Shown: positions 30,216 through 38,765 of the stretch, piece after piece
How positions within the stretch are numbered: the stretch's first letter is position 1
How the letters are laid out: each line of letters opens with the position of its first letter
DNA from: Enterovibrio qingdaonensis
GTDB lineage: Bacteria; Pseudomonadota; Gammaproteobacteria; Enterobacterales; Vibrionaceae
Direction of reading: 5' to 3'
Length of the DNA: 64,000 nucleotides
Assembly: GCF_028683135.1 (NCBI RefSeq)
Contig: NZ_JAJUBB010000006.1
Coordinates: 124,001 to 188,000, forward strand
The notes under the pieces: model-generated
The model's database searches: none
Seen by the model: the letters and a program-made list of their open reading frames with translations, nothing else
What the model was told of the DNA's origin: nothing
Translations under genes and position numbers: made by a program

Positions 30216-31589
30216 ATGGGCGATGCCGAACGGAAATTCTTTGTGCTGGATACCAATATCTTGCTTCATGAACCTTTCGCCATCTATTCCTTTCAAGAAC
30301 ACGACGTGGTCATTCCCATGACCGTCCTCGAAGAACTCGACCGAATCAAAGACAGTAAACGTGATGTCGCGCGTGATGCACGAGTGGCCATTCGTGCATT
30401 GGAAGACATTTTTAAAGATGCAACCCCCGAACAGATATCTGAGGGTATCGTGGTGGGCAAAGAAGGCAGCACGGGGACCGTCTCCATCTTCGCTGACTTT
30501 GAAATCAAAGAGACGGTTCAGGCCTTTGCAGACAAAGCAGGTGACAACCGAATTCTCAATGCAGTGCTTTACCTCCAAGAAAAACGAGCTCCTCGTACGG
30601 TGGTATTGGTGACCAAAGACATCAATATGCGATTACGTGCTAAAGGTGCAGGTGTTCGTTACGTGGAAGACTACCGCACAGACCAGCTCATTGATGACGT
30701 GAAATTGCTGACCAAGGGGTTTCAAGTTGTTGAAGGCAGTTTTTGGGATCAAGTTGGCCAAGTTGAATCTCAAACCAGCGGGCGTTCGACACTCCATACC
30801 ATGCCTCGAGACATGATTGATAACACCTTTGTGAACCAATACATTCTTGATGAAAGTGATGAGTTTGCCGGGCGTGTTGTTGGCCTTGAGGCCGATAAAC
30901 TACATCTGAAAGATATCAGCCGTGAGCGCTTGATGCATCGCGAAGCATGGGGAGTGCGGCCGAAAAACGTGTATCAAGGGATGGCAATGGATGCCTTGCT
31001 AGACCCGCATGTGGACTTGGTCATTCTTACCGGTCCTGCAGGGTGTGGTAAAACAATCCTTGCGATGGCGGCAGCACTTGAGCAGGTGGTTGAGAAAGGG
31101 ATGTATGACAAAATCATCGTCACCCGGAATACCCCAGAGATCGCGGAATCAATCGGCTTCTTACCCGGTACGGAAGAAGAGAAGATGCTGCCGTGGCTCG
31201 GTGCAGTGACGGACACATTAGAGGCACTGCACAAGAACGATGAATGTGCCGATGGCTCAATGCGTTACATCATGGACAAAGCCAATTTGCAGTTCAAATC
31301 CATCAACTTTATGCGCGGCCGCTCAATCCAAAATGCCTTTGTGATTCTGGATGAGTGCCAAAACTTAACTGCGTCGCAATTAAAAACCATCATTACGCGC
31401 TGTGGTGAAGGAACCAAAATCGTCTGTTCTGGTAACCTTGCGCAAATAGACAGTCCATACCTGACACCTGTTACGTCAGGGCTTACTTATATCGTAGAGA
31501 GATTCAAGAACTTCGAAGGCAGTGCTACCGTCTACCTCAATGGGGTAGTACGAAGCAGACTGGCGGAGTTTGCCGAAGAAAACCTTTAA
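30216..31589 (+). CDS. PIN domain-PhoH family ATPase
   Basis: 457-residue protein with an N-terminal PIN ribonuclease domain (about 1-135; FFVLDTNILLHEP gives the first acidic residue) and a C-terminal PhoH ATPase/helicase-like domain with Walker A GPAGCGKT at 273-280 and Walker B VILDECQN. PIN-PhoH fusions elsewhere unwind and cut RNA. The ATG at 30216 has an exceptionally strong AAGGAGGTG site 3-4 bases upstream; the frame runs 26 codons further without support. E. coli has the shorter PhoH and YbeZ without a PIN domain. Family call firm, substrate unknown. Confidence 0.93.
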   Translation: MGDAERKFFVLDTNILLHEPFAIYSFQEHDVVIPMTVLEELDRIKDSKRDVARDARVAIRALEDIFKDATPEQISEGIVVGKEGSTGTVSIFADFEIKETVQAFADKAGDNRILNAVLYLQEKRAPRTVVLVTKDINMRLRAKGAGVRYVEDYRTDQLIDDVKLLTKGFQVVEGSFWDQVGQVESQTSGRSTLHTMPRDMIDNTFVNQYILDESDEFAGRVVGLEADKLHLKDISRERLMHREAWGVRPKNVYQGMAMDALLDPHVDLVILTGPAGCGKTILAMAAALEQVVEKGMYDKIIVTRNTPEIAESIGFLPGTEEEKMLPWLGAVTDTLEALHKNDECADGSMRYIMDKANLQFKSINFMRGRSIQNAFVILDECQNLTASQLKTIITRCGEGTKIVCSGNLAQIDSPYLTPVTSGLTYIVERFKNFEGSATVYLNGVVRSRLAEFAEENL

Positions 31590-31605
31590 TCGGGAACCGG
31601 TAAGT

Positions 31606-31633
31606 AAAAGGGCAGCTATTAGCTGCCCTTTTG
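31606..31633. terminator. Bidirectional terminator after phoH
   Basis: AAAAGGGCAGCT-ATT-AGCTGCCCTTTT hairpin, shared by phoH (+) and the convergent GGDEF gene (-), whose stop follows within a few bases. Confidence 0.8.
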
Positions 31634-31637
31634 TGTT

Positions 31638-33074
31638 TTATGCCCAGCGTCGTTCGGTAACGTCGGTATCGTTATCCGTGTGGCCGAACATGCTGTAATT
31701 GGGCTTATTGGCACGCATGCGCGTCGTGGCAATAGCAACCAGTGATTCTCCATCTTCCCCGTCATAAGGGTAACAAGCGATCCCTTCACTGAATTTGACC
31801 GGAATGATTTGTTGGTCGATGTGTAACGGACTAAGTTGCAGCACTTTGTGCAGTTGTTTGATGCGCTTCATTGCTTGGGTGCTTTCGGTCAAATCAAACA
31901 ATACGCCGAACTCACCACCACCTAGTCGGGCAGAAACAGTGCTGCCGCTAAACTGCAGCCTGATCAGCTTCGCAAGGTGCTTCAATACCATATCCCCCAC
32001 ATCTTGGCCGAAACTGTCGTTAATTTGCTTCAAACTATCGATATCCAAGACCGCAACTACGTAAGGCGAGGGTGAGAAGCGTTTTTCGGCAAGCAGGGTA
32101 TAAAACTGGTGACGCGTTTTAGCACCTGTCAGGGCATCATTTTGTACAACACATTCCAAGCGCTCTTCTGACGTTTTTAGTGCTTCTACAGCACTCTTTA
32201 ACTCTTCCGTACGATTTTTCAGAAGCTTTCGGTAGAAAAACAGCCCAATAACCATCACCAGCATGGAGCTGATCAGAATAGTGAGTTGCGCGTGCTTATT
32301 TAGCCAAGGCAGTGCGGAATGCAGCTTGTTTTGTGGTAACCATTTGTCGTAAATCGCATTAACTTCATCCAAATCAATCTTTTCCAGTCCGCGCTCGATA
32401 TCTGCGAGACTGTTTTGAGAGTTTTTGTTAACTGCGAAGTGCAAAGGGAATGAATACAGCTTACGTCTTGCTGTAAATTGGCCAGAGTTTCCGGTGTGAC
32501 GCATGTCGTAAAGCGCAGTACTGAAGTCATCAATGAAAACATCGACTTCACCACGGTAAGCGGCGTCATTAAGTGAACCAAATGTCGGGAACAACTTGAT
32601 GTTTTCTTCCGGGATACGCGACATTAAAAACGCATGTTTAGTGCTGTCTTTGACCGTGCCAACCACTGCTGAATCAAGCAAGTTAAGATCATCAACAGGG
32701 AGATCTTTTTGAACAAACAGACTCACATTGTAGCGTTTGAGAGGAAGTTCTCGTGAAAATGCTAACGTCTCGGCACGAGAGCCTGTATAGCCTAGCCCAC
32801 CATGCACAACATTGTCTGTGTTCGCCACATACTGTAACGATTCGCTCCACGGCAGCAAGTTGAACTGAATATTCAGATTATTTTCTTTGGCATAGAGTCG
32901 CCAGTAATCAACCATGATGCCATCGGCTTCACCATCTCTATTAATGAAAGAGAACGGCTGCCAAGTAGAAGAGCCTGTAACGATCAACGGCTTAGAATCT
33001 GCCATTGAAGGGAAAGGAAACAAAATGGATAGCAACGTCAATGAAATTGCGGCGAACTGGCGGGTGCTTGGCAT
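31638..33074 (-). CDS. Periplasmic solute-binding sensor-GGDEF protein with degenerate GGGEF motif
   Basis: 478 residues: signal peptide (1-25), solute-binding type 3 domain in the periplasm (about 28-245; STWQPFSFINRDGEADGIMVDYWRLY), one membrane helix (about 258-280), a short coil and a GGDEF domain (about 310-470). The cyclase signature reads GGGEF (385-389): the acidic residue at position three, a metal ligand in active enzymes, is glycine. The downstream end also lacks the usual Y-x-A-K-x-x-G-R-N. Diguanylate cyclase activity is therefore doubtful, although the first metal motif DIDSLKQIND is intact. It is a paralogue of the gene at 60276-61712, same length and layout. No clear ribosome site. 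Confidence 0.88.
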   Translation of the reverse strand: MPSTRQFAAISLTLLSILFPFPSMADSKPLIVTGSSTWQPFSFINRDGEADGIMVDYWRLYAKENNLNIQFNLLPWSESLQYVANTDNVVHGGLGYTGSRAETLAFSRELPLKRYNVSLFVQKDLPVDDLNLLDSAVVGTVKDSTKHAFLMSRIPEENIKLFPTFGSLNDAAYRGEVDVFIDDFSTALYDMRHTGNSGQFTARRKLYSFPLHFAVNKNSQNSLADIERGLEKIDLDEVNAIYDKWLPQNKLHSALPWLNKHAQLTILISSMLVMVIGLFFYRKLLKNRTEELKSAVEALKTSEERLECVVQNDALTGAKTRHQFYTLLAEKRFSPSPYVVAVLDIDSLKQINDSFGQDVGDMVLKHLAKLIRLQFSGSTVSARLGGGEFGVLFDLTESTQAMKRIKQLHKVLQLSPLHIDQQIIPVKFSEGIACYPYDGEDGESLVAIATTRMRANKPNYSMFGHTDNDTDVTERRWA

Positions 33075-33256
33075 AAACTTAAAACTCGATTGACCAACCT
33101 GTCTAGATTTTCTGTCGGAGGATTATACGCAAGGGAGAGGGGTCTGGGAATTGGAAAAGTGTATTTTTGTCAACATGTTGATCTGTGTTAATTTGCAACT
33201 ATCATCGCAAATTCGCGCACTTCAAAATAGTTGAAGCACGCGAACATTGCAATATT

Positions 33257-34258
33257 CTAGAAAAGTTCCACATCATCTTCAGGAACAAGTGACTGCAATT
33301 CACCCGAGGCAATAAGATCTTCGTAGAATGCCACTTGGTTGCGACCGTTTTGCTTGGCCTTATACAGAGCCTGATCCGCAAAGCCGAGCACTGTGATAGC
33401 GTTTAGTTCTTGATCATTAATCGATGCGGCACCCATAGAAATTGAGACATCTTTTGCCTGACCATAATCTCTGTCTTTGACGCTTTTGATGAAGTCTCGC
33501 ACCGTTTTTTCCATTTCTTGACGAGGTTGAGGGTGCATGATGACGACAAACTCATCCCCCCCATAACGAAAGAGAATATCCTCTTCATCAAAGGCCTGCT
33601 TCATCAGCGCAGTGATAAGCAAAATCACCTCATCGCCAAAAACATGGCCTAGCGCATCGTTAATTTGCTTGAAATGATCGATATCGAAAATGCACACCCA
33701 ATGGTGGTGACTAGGATCGTCAGTAATGCTACTGCCTTGAATGAGAAAACGATCAAGGAGGAGATCAATTTTTGTTGTCAGGACTTTGCGATTATATAGA
33801 CCTGTCAGGCCATCTCGTTCACTGGCGGAAATGATTTTCTGGTAGTTTTCGTAAATCCGTGCAAGCCCTTCAATGAGCTGAACTTCATCGCCTTTGAGTT
33901 GGTCTGTCTTACAAAAAACCACACCGTGAATTTCATCTTTCTCACCATAACGCACGGGCACTGCGAGCAAAGACTGGTTCTCTTTTTTACAATACTCAAC
34001 GACATTTTCACCCGTCGCGATGCAATCACGAAGCACTCGCTCAATGGCATCCTTCTCCTCCTCATAGAGAAAAATGTCGGAACAAGCGACAACCAAAAAC
34101 TCAGGGGAAGTATCTGGGTTGTAGTCCAACACCAAAACCTGATTCGCGGGCGTCAGCTGCAAAACCGTGGTGATCAGGCTCTCAGAAATGGTATCGGACT
34201 CTGTTTGTGCAGTAATGTCTACCACTGAGTCCAGCACATCAATACTGGTTACAGTCAC
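33257..34258 (-). CDS. GAF-like sensor diguanylate cyclase
   Basis: About 333 residues from GTG 34258 (MTVTSIDVLDSVVDITAQ), chosen for an AGAGAG site 8 bases upstream; TTG 34297 would add 13 residues. The N-terminal half (about 20-150) looks like a cytoplasmic GAF domain (LLAVPVRYGEKDEIHGVVFCKT), then a full GGDEF domain with DIDHFKQINDALGH, RYGGDEF and ADQALYKAKQNGRN, so it should make c-di-GMP. No RxxD inhibitory site precedes the motif. It lies about 180 bases upstream of the degenerate GGDEF gene on the same strand; a shared transcript is possible. Confidence 0.9.
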   Translation of the reverse strand: MTVTSIDVLDSVVDITAQTESDTISESLITTVLQLTPANQVLVLDYNPDTSPEFLVVACSDIFLYEEEKDAIERVLRDCIATGENVVEYCKKENQSLLAVPVRYGEKDEIHGVVFCKTDQLKGDEVQLIEGLARIYENYQKIISASERDGLTGLYNRKVLTTKIDLLLDRFLIQGSSITDDPSHHHWVCIFDIDHFKQINDALGHVFGDEVILLITALMKQAFDEEDILFRYGGDEFVVIMHPQPRQEMEKTVRDFIKSVKDRDYGQAKDVSISMGAASINDQELNAITVLGFADQALYKAKQNGRNQVAFYEDLIASGELQSLVPEDDVELF

Positions 34259-34351
34259 AATCGCATCTCTCTTTTGAATTGAATGTCTTAAAAACAAGTA
34301 TAGATGCGGTTATTTGATGCGCAATGTTTAACCAGTGCGTGTGTTATATCT

Positions 34352-35041
34352 TTATGAAAGATAAGGCCTTATCTTTTCATTTTTCGCAGTAAGTTCTGAT
34401 ATATCAATATGATGGGAAACCTGCCCCTTATCGATAATCAGTACGCTGTCTGCTATCGCAATTGCATCTTCGGGGTGGTGTGTAACCATCAAAATCGTGG
34501 TCCCGAATTGTTGTGCCAACTGTTTAACTTGGGACAGCATGTCTTTTCTGAGTGATGGGTCTAGTGCTGAGAAAGGCTCATCAAGCAGCAATAAGGGGCG
34601 ATCTCTTACTAAACACCGAGCCAGTGCTACGCGTTGTTTTTGGCCGCCAGAAAGTTGCCCGGGGAATCGGTCGAGATAGGTATCTAGCTCTACCGTTTTT
34701 GCCGCCTTTTGCACGCGTTGCTTATCTTCTGTTGTTAAAGAGAGGCTTGGGCTGATACCCAATGCAATATTGTCAAAGGCACTCAAATGGCTGAACAGGT
34801 TGTGCTCTTGGAAGAGCACGGAGAGTGGCCGCTCATGTGCTGATTTATCCGTAAAGGCTTCATGGTTGAAAGAGACGCTGCCGTGACTTGGCGGCAACAA
34901 GCCGCAAAGCAATGTCAGAAGTGTGCTTTTACCTGCGCCGCTTGGGCCTAGAATCGCCGTTATAGAACCAGAGGGTGCGGTAAAGGAAAAAGACAGTGTC
35001 TCCGTCTGATACTGATAGGACAAATCACTGACGTTAAGCAT
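34352..35041 (-). CDS. thiQ: Thiamine ABC transporter ATP-binding protein
   Basis: ATPase of the thiamine/TPP importer ThiBPQ. 229-230 residues from ATG 35041, overlapping thiP by 8 bases. Walker A GPSGAGKST, signature LSGGQKQR, Walker B LLLLDEPFSALD and the switch TH-HPEDA are all present. A perfect 20-base palindrome (34357-34376) covers its last codons. Confidence 0.95.
   Translation of the reverse strand: MLNVSDLSYQYQTETLSFSFTAPSGSITAILGPSGAGKSTLLTLLCGLLPPSHGSVSFNHEAFTDKSAHERPLSVLFQEHNLFSHLSAFDNIALGISPSLSLTTEDKQRVQKAAKTVELDTYLDRFPGQLSGGQKQRVALARCLVRDRPLLLLDEPFSALDPSLRKDMLSQVKQLAQQFGTTILMVTHHPEDAIAIADSVLIIDKGQVSHHIDISELTAKNEKIRPYLS
34357..34376. repeat. Perfect 20-base palindrome at the thiQ 3' end
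   Basis: Arms AAAGATAAGG and CCTTATCTTT with no spacer, ending 5 bases before the thiQ stop codon limit. No T-run follows, so it is not a standard terminator. Confidence 0.7.
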
Positions 35042-36626
35042 GACGTTTCCTCGCGATAAACGCTTCAATAAGGGCATAGCTGCCCAGGCTTAAACCAAAA
35101 AGTACAAGGGCTGCCGCAGCACCTGCTTCCATTTGATAGCTACCAACTAAGTGAAAAAGGTACAGAGGCAAGGTTTGAAAATCTTGACTGCCTACAAGTG
35201 CAATTGCGCCCAAATCGCCAGTTGAAAGCACAAAACTGATTGCCAATGCGCGGCCAATCGGAGCCCGAAGTGCCCGCCATTCAATAAGACGTAAGCGGTT
35301 TAGCCCTTTAATTCCAAGACTGTTACATAGGCTTTGATATTGCTGAGCAAGTTGAAACGCGGGCTGGCTCAGCACCTTGACGATGTAAGGCAACGCCATG
35401 AGTGTGTTCACCGTCAGTACCAGCCAATAGGGTGAGCTGAAAACATCAATATGCTCGCGCAGCATTAAAAAGAATCCCGTACCCAGTACGACACTTGGTA
35501 CCACAAGCACCAAAGACGCTGTCATTTCAATGCTATCTGCTCGTCTAACTTTACCTGAAAGGCGCCAAAACCGACTGGTGAGTACAATGGCACTGCCAAG
35601 GATGAATGCACACAACGCTGTTCCTGCTGCAATTTGTAAGGAATTGAATGTTGCGTGCCAAAGCTCGGGCTGGCTAAGTACGCCGATGGCCTTAGGATTA
35701 AGGCCGCTGAGTACAACTGACGCCAATGGCGGCAAGACCAATAACAGGGCGGCACCAATCCATACACTGTCCCACACTTTGGCGACAGGGCTATCCAGCT
35801 TCAGGGATAAGGCGATATGGCTGTCCTTGCCTTGCTGCGAAATAGGACGCGTGAAACGTTGTGCTACCACGTGGAAAAGTCCACAGAGCAGTAACTGCCA
35901 CAGCGCAAGAATTGCACCCGTCTGCAAATCAAAATCGAAGCGAATCGCTTGATATATCGCAAGCTCAATCGTGGTTGCGCTTGGACCGCCACCCAATGCC
36001 ATGACGGTGGCGAAACTGGTAAAACACAGCATGAATACCAGACCAATCGCATGTGGCAATTGCTGGCGCATAAACGGCCATTCGAGCAACCTAAATCGAT
36101 GCCAGCCATGCATACCGAGTTGATAGGCGATCCGTTGTTGGTCACTGGGTATTTGATCGAGTGCTTGTACTAACAATTGCGCGGAAAAGGGCAGGTTAAA
36201 GAAAACATGGGCCAGCAAAATCCCGGACAGCCCGTAAATACTCACATCCCAAGATAAGCCGATGGCGGGTAGCCAGTCAGCGAGAAAGCCACTTTTTCCG
36301 TAAATCGCCAAGATACCGAAGACACCGACCAACACTGGAAGCACCAGCGTCATTGAAAAAAGACGCAGTAGTAGCGTCTTCCCGAGGAAGGTCCGACGCG
36401 ATAGGGCGTGAGCGACAGGAATCGCTAAACCTACCGACAGCAGTGTAGACAGGAAAGCCTGTTTGATACTGAATAGGGTGACGTGTTGAAGATATGGATC
36501 TTGCCAAAGTGACCATACATCAAGCGTCGGGGCTTGCGTCACCAGCGAAAACAACGCGGTGCCAATGAGCACCGCGATGATTGTGGCCGAGATAACACCT
36601 GGCCATGTGCGAGAAGGGTTCAGCAC
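35034..36626 (-). CDS. thiP: Thiamine ABC transporter permease
   Basis: 530-residue inner-membrane permease with two fused six-helix halves, each with a binding-protein-dependent transport loop (EWPFMRQQLPHAIG near 200 and EWRALRAPIGRALA near 455). It sits between thiB (24 bases upstream) and thiQ (8-base overlap). Confidence 0.95.
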   Translation of the reverse strand: MLNPSRTWPGVISATIIAVLIGTALFSLVTQAPTLDVWSLWQDPYLQHVTLFSIKQAFLSTLLSVGLAIPVAHALSRRTFLGKTLLLRLFSMTLVLPVLVGVFGILAIYGKSGFLADWLPAIGLSWDVSIYGLSGILLAHVFFNLPFSAQLLVQALDQIPSDQQRIAYQLGMHGWHRFRLLEWPFMRQQLPHAIGLVFMLCFTSFATVMALGGGPSATTIELAIYQAIRFDFDLQTGAILALWQLLLCGLFHVVAQRFTRPISQQGKDSHIALSLKLDSPVAKVWDSVWIGAALLLVLPPLASVVLSGLNPKAIGVLSQPELWHATFNSLQIAAGTALCAFILGSAIVLTSRFWRLSGKVRRADSIEMTASLVLVVPSVVLGTGFFLMLREHIDVFSSPYWLVLTVNTLMALPYIVKVLSQPAFQLAQQYQSLCNSLGIKGLNRLRLIEWRALRAPIGRALAISFVLSTGDLGAIALVGSQDFQTLPLYLFHLVGSYQMEAGAAAALVLFGLSLGSYALIEAFIARKRHA

Positions 36627-36650
36627 GTTTTTTCTATCACTCAGAATGAA

Positions 36651-37649
36651 TTACTTTACCAGTGCCGATTGCCATTCACGGATCCAACCGCGACGGTTGT
36701 CAGCGACCTTTTCAGGCGTGAATTGCAGACTTTTGGCTGGCACAGACAGCGTCTCAAAGCCTTGAGGTAGCGTGATGTTGGTGACGGGGTACATCCATTG
36801 GCCAGTCGGCACTGCGCTTTGGAAACCGTCACTTAAGATGAATTGCATAAACTCATCGGCCAGCTTTGGGTTGTCAGAGCTTTTGACTTTCGCGGCCACC
36901 TCTACTTGCATGTAGTGACCTTCTTCGAAGTTAGCACTGGTGTAATTCGGGTTATTTTCCGCAATCAAATGGTAGGCAGGTGACGTGGTGTACGAGAGCA
37001 CCATGTCTGACTCGCCGTTTAAGAACATACTGTATGCTTCAGACCAACCTTTAGTGACTGTGACTGTTTTCTTCGCGAGTTGTTGCCAAGCTTCTGTCAC
37101 GTCATCGCCGTAGACGGATTTCATCCATAGCATTAAGCCTTGTCCTGGCGTAGACGTGCGAGGGTCTTGGTAAATGACTGAAATATCGTCACGCGTTTCT
37201 ACCAGTTCTTTCAGGCTTTTCGGTGGGTTCTCGAGTTTGGTTTTGTCATAGACAAACGCGAAGTAGCCATAGTCATAAGGCACGAACGTTTGGTTGTTCC
37301 AGCCCTGTGGCAGGTTCACTGCTTTGGTATCAACATCGTGTGTGGCCAGCAAGCCCGTTTTTTCTGCTTCCGCCATCAGGTTGGTATCGAGGCCTAAAAT
37401 GACATCGGCTTTGCTGTTTTTACCTTCCAGACGTAGACGGTTCAAAATCGTGACACCATCTTCCAATGCGACAAGCTTCAGCGTGCAACCGCCGCACTGT
37501 TCTTCAAACGCTTTTTTTATCGCAGGGCCTGGGCCCCAATCGGCTGCAAAAGAGTCATAGGTATAAACTGTCAGGGTGTTTTTTTCGTCAGCCATTGCGG
37601 GACCGGCCATGGTCATCGCTATCATCAGAGCTGAAAGGGAATATTTCAT
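36651..37649 (-). CDS. thiB: Thiamine/TPP-binding periplasmic protein
   Basis: Periplasmic receptor that captures thiamine and its phosphates for ThiPQ. 332 residues with a signal peptide (MKYSLSALMIAMTMAGPAMA). Family segments seen are LTVYTYDSFAADWGPGP and EEQCGGC and, later, YTTSPAYHL. It is the first gene of thiBPQ, preceded by a TPP riboswitch whose platform appears to hide the GUGAGG ribosome site. Confidence 0.95.
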   Translation of the reverse strand: MKYSLSALMIAMTMAGPAMADEKNTLTVYTYDSFAADWGPGPAIKKAFEEQCGGCTLKLVALEDGVTILNRLRLEGKNSKADVILGLDTNLMAEAEKTGLLATHDVDTKAVNLPQGWNNQTFVPYDYGYFAFVYDKTKLENPPKSLKELVETRDDISVIYQDPRTSTPGQGLMLWMKSVYGDDVTEAWQQLAKKTVTVTKGWSEAYSMFLNGESDMVLSYTTSPAYHLIAENNPNYTSANFEEGHYMQVEVAAKVKSSDNPKLADEFMQFILSDGFQSAVPTGQWMYPVTNITLPQGFETLSVPAKSLQFTPEKVADNRRGWIREWQSALVK

Positions 37650-37706
37650 CGTTGCCTCACATCAATGTGTGGCGAGGGGTGAGGTCGAAAGCGGGGAGCT
37701 TGTGAC
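37650..37706 (-). promoter_or_regulatory. Expression platform of the thi riboswitch
   Basis: In the RNA, AGCUCCCC (from 37700-37693) can pair over eight bases with GGGGAGCU at the 5' edge of the aptamer (37809-37802), which would break aptamer helix P2. CCUCAC (37684-37679) can pair with the GUGAGG ribosome site (37660-37655). The pairings are seen in the sequence; the switching model is inference. Confidence 0.5.
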
Positions 37707-37812
37707 ATCTCATTCCTACGCCAGCATTATCTGGATCAGGTTTCTACCCAAACTCGGTTTGGATAATGGGTTTAGCGTTCGCATTCTCAGCCGACAGTGT
37801 CAGCTCCCCACG
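37707..37812 (-). ncRNA. TPP riboswitch (THI element)
   Basis: On the minus strand the thi-box landmarks appear in order: GGGGAGC, CUGAGA, ACCC, then CCUGAUCCAGAUAAUGC-UGGCGUAGGAA, the signature TPP-binding core. It precedes thiB by about 57 bases. The variable P3 region carries an extra AACCGAGUUUGGGU-type hairpin. Confidence 0.95.
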
Positions 37813-37853
37813 AGATGGTCAGTATTGTAAACCAAACGTTGTAATAGAGATAG

Positions 37854-37878
37854 CAAAGGGCGCAATCTGCGCCCTTTG
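37854..37878 (-). terminator. Hairpin after the DUF547 gene
   Basis: Eleven-base perfect stem CAAAGGGCGCA/TGCGCCCTTTG with a three-base loop between the DUF547 stop and the thi riboswitch. The T-tract is poor on both strands. Confidence 0.55.
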
Positions 37879-37906
37879 TTGTGAGTATGAGATCTGGTTG
37901 ATATAA

Positions 37907-38725
37907 CTAGGGTTGATTTAATTTCCAGTCATAATCGTATTTGATTTTTCCTGTCCAACCTTCGAGCTTCTGACCATCGCGATACGTATCAATGGCGCGG
38001 AGAATCGCTTGTTCGTTATCGCCAAAATCCACGCCGTACCATTCGTAAATGGAGGACAGGGTCAGTGTGTTTTCATCTATCTTCGCGCCTTTATCACTGT
38101 TGGTGAATTGTATTGCTGCGTCGTTCAATAGGGCGTTGGAGTTTTTGCCAGTAAAGGCGGTTTGTGCGAGGTTAGGGCAACCAAGGCTGGCACAGTTCAC
38201 GGCATAGTGGATGCGTTCATCGTTCCAGATTGGACGTAATATGCGGTGTTCAATGTCATTTAGGGTCAGCGTTTGTCCTGCAATCTTGGTGATATCGTCA
38301 TCCCATGGACCAAAGCTCAAAAAGCCGCCGAGCTTGGTGATCGATTTTACGGGGTATTCATCAAGGATCAGCTGAACTGTCAGGGCGTTGTAGAGATTGA
38401 CCCAATAGGCAAACTGCTCTGCTTTGTTGTAGTTTCTTGGGTCCAGAGCAGTCAGGTCGATGATGTATTGATCCAACAAGGCTTTGTCAGTGGGCGTGAC
38501 GGCTTTGTAGTTAAAAAGGGTGTGTTGGCCGTTAACCACGATGTAGGTATCAAGAAGCTGCTGCCATTTCTGGTGATCAAACGTGGCTGCATTAGCGTCA
38601 TTGCTTTGGTTCCAGATCGGCCACAAATCGCTTTTAGGTGCAGCATGAAGTGTTGCTGGAAAGATCATAACCGCCAAAACCGCAGACGGTAAAAGTGCGC
38701 GAATAGACATCATCAAATAACTCAT
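37907..38725 (-). CDS. DUF547 domain exported protein
   Basis: 272 residues with a signal peptide ending ATLHAAPKS. The DUF547 core is clear: FAYWVNLYNALTVQLIL, then a conserved LNDIEHRILRP, and HYAVNCASLGCPNL with two cysteines. The fold is papain-like by family knowledge but the function is unknown. An early in-frame ATG (MMSIRALLPSAV, five codons in) is another start. It lies 40 bases downstream of the metallopeptidase gene on the same strand, so the two probably form an operon. Confidence 0.88.
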   Translation of the reverse strand: MSYLMMSIRALLPSAVLAVMIFPATLHAAPKSDLWPIWNQSNDANAATFDHQKWQQLLDTYIVVNGQHTLFNYKAVTPTDKALLDQYIIDLTALDPRNYNKAEQFAYWVNLYNALTVQLILDEYPVKSITKLGGFLSFGPWDDDITKIAGQTLTLNDIEHRILRPIWNDERIHYAVNCASLGCPNLAQTAFTGKNSNALLNDAAIQFTNSDKGAKIDENTLTLSSIYEWYGVDFGDNEQAILRAIDTYRDGQKLEGWTGKIKYDYDWKLNQP

Positions 38726-38765
38726 ATTTCCCTGAATGTGTATGTAGACCGTATTGTTGGTATTT

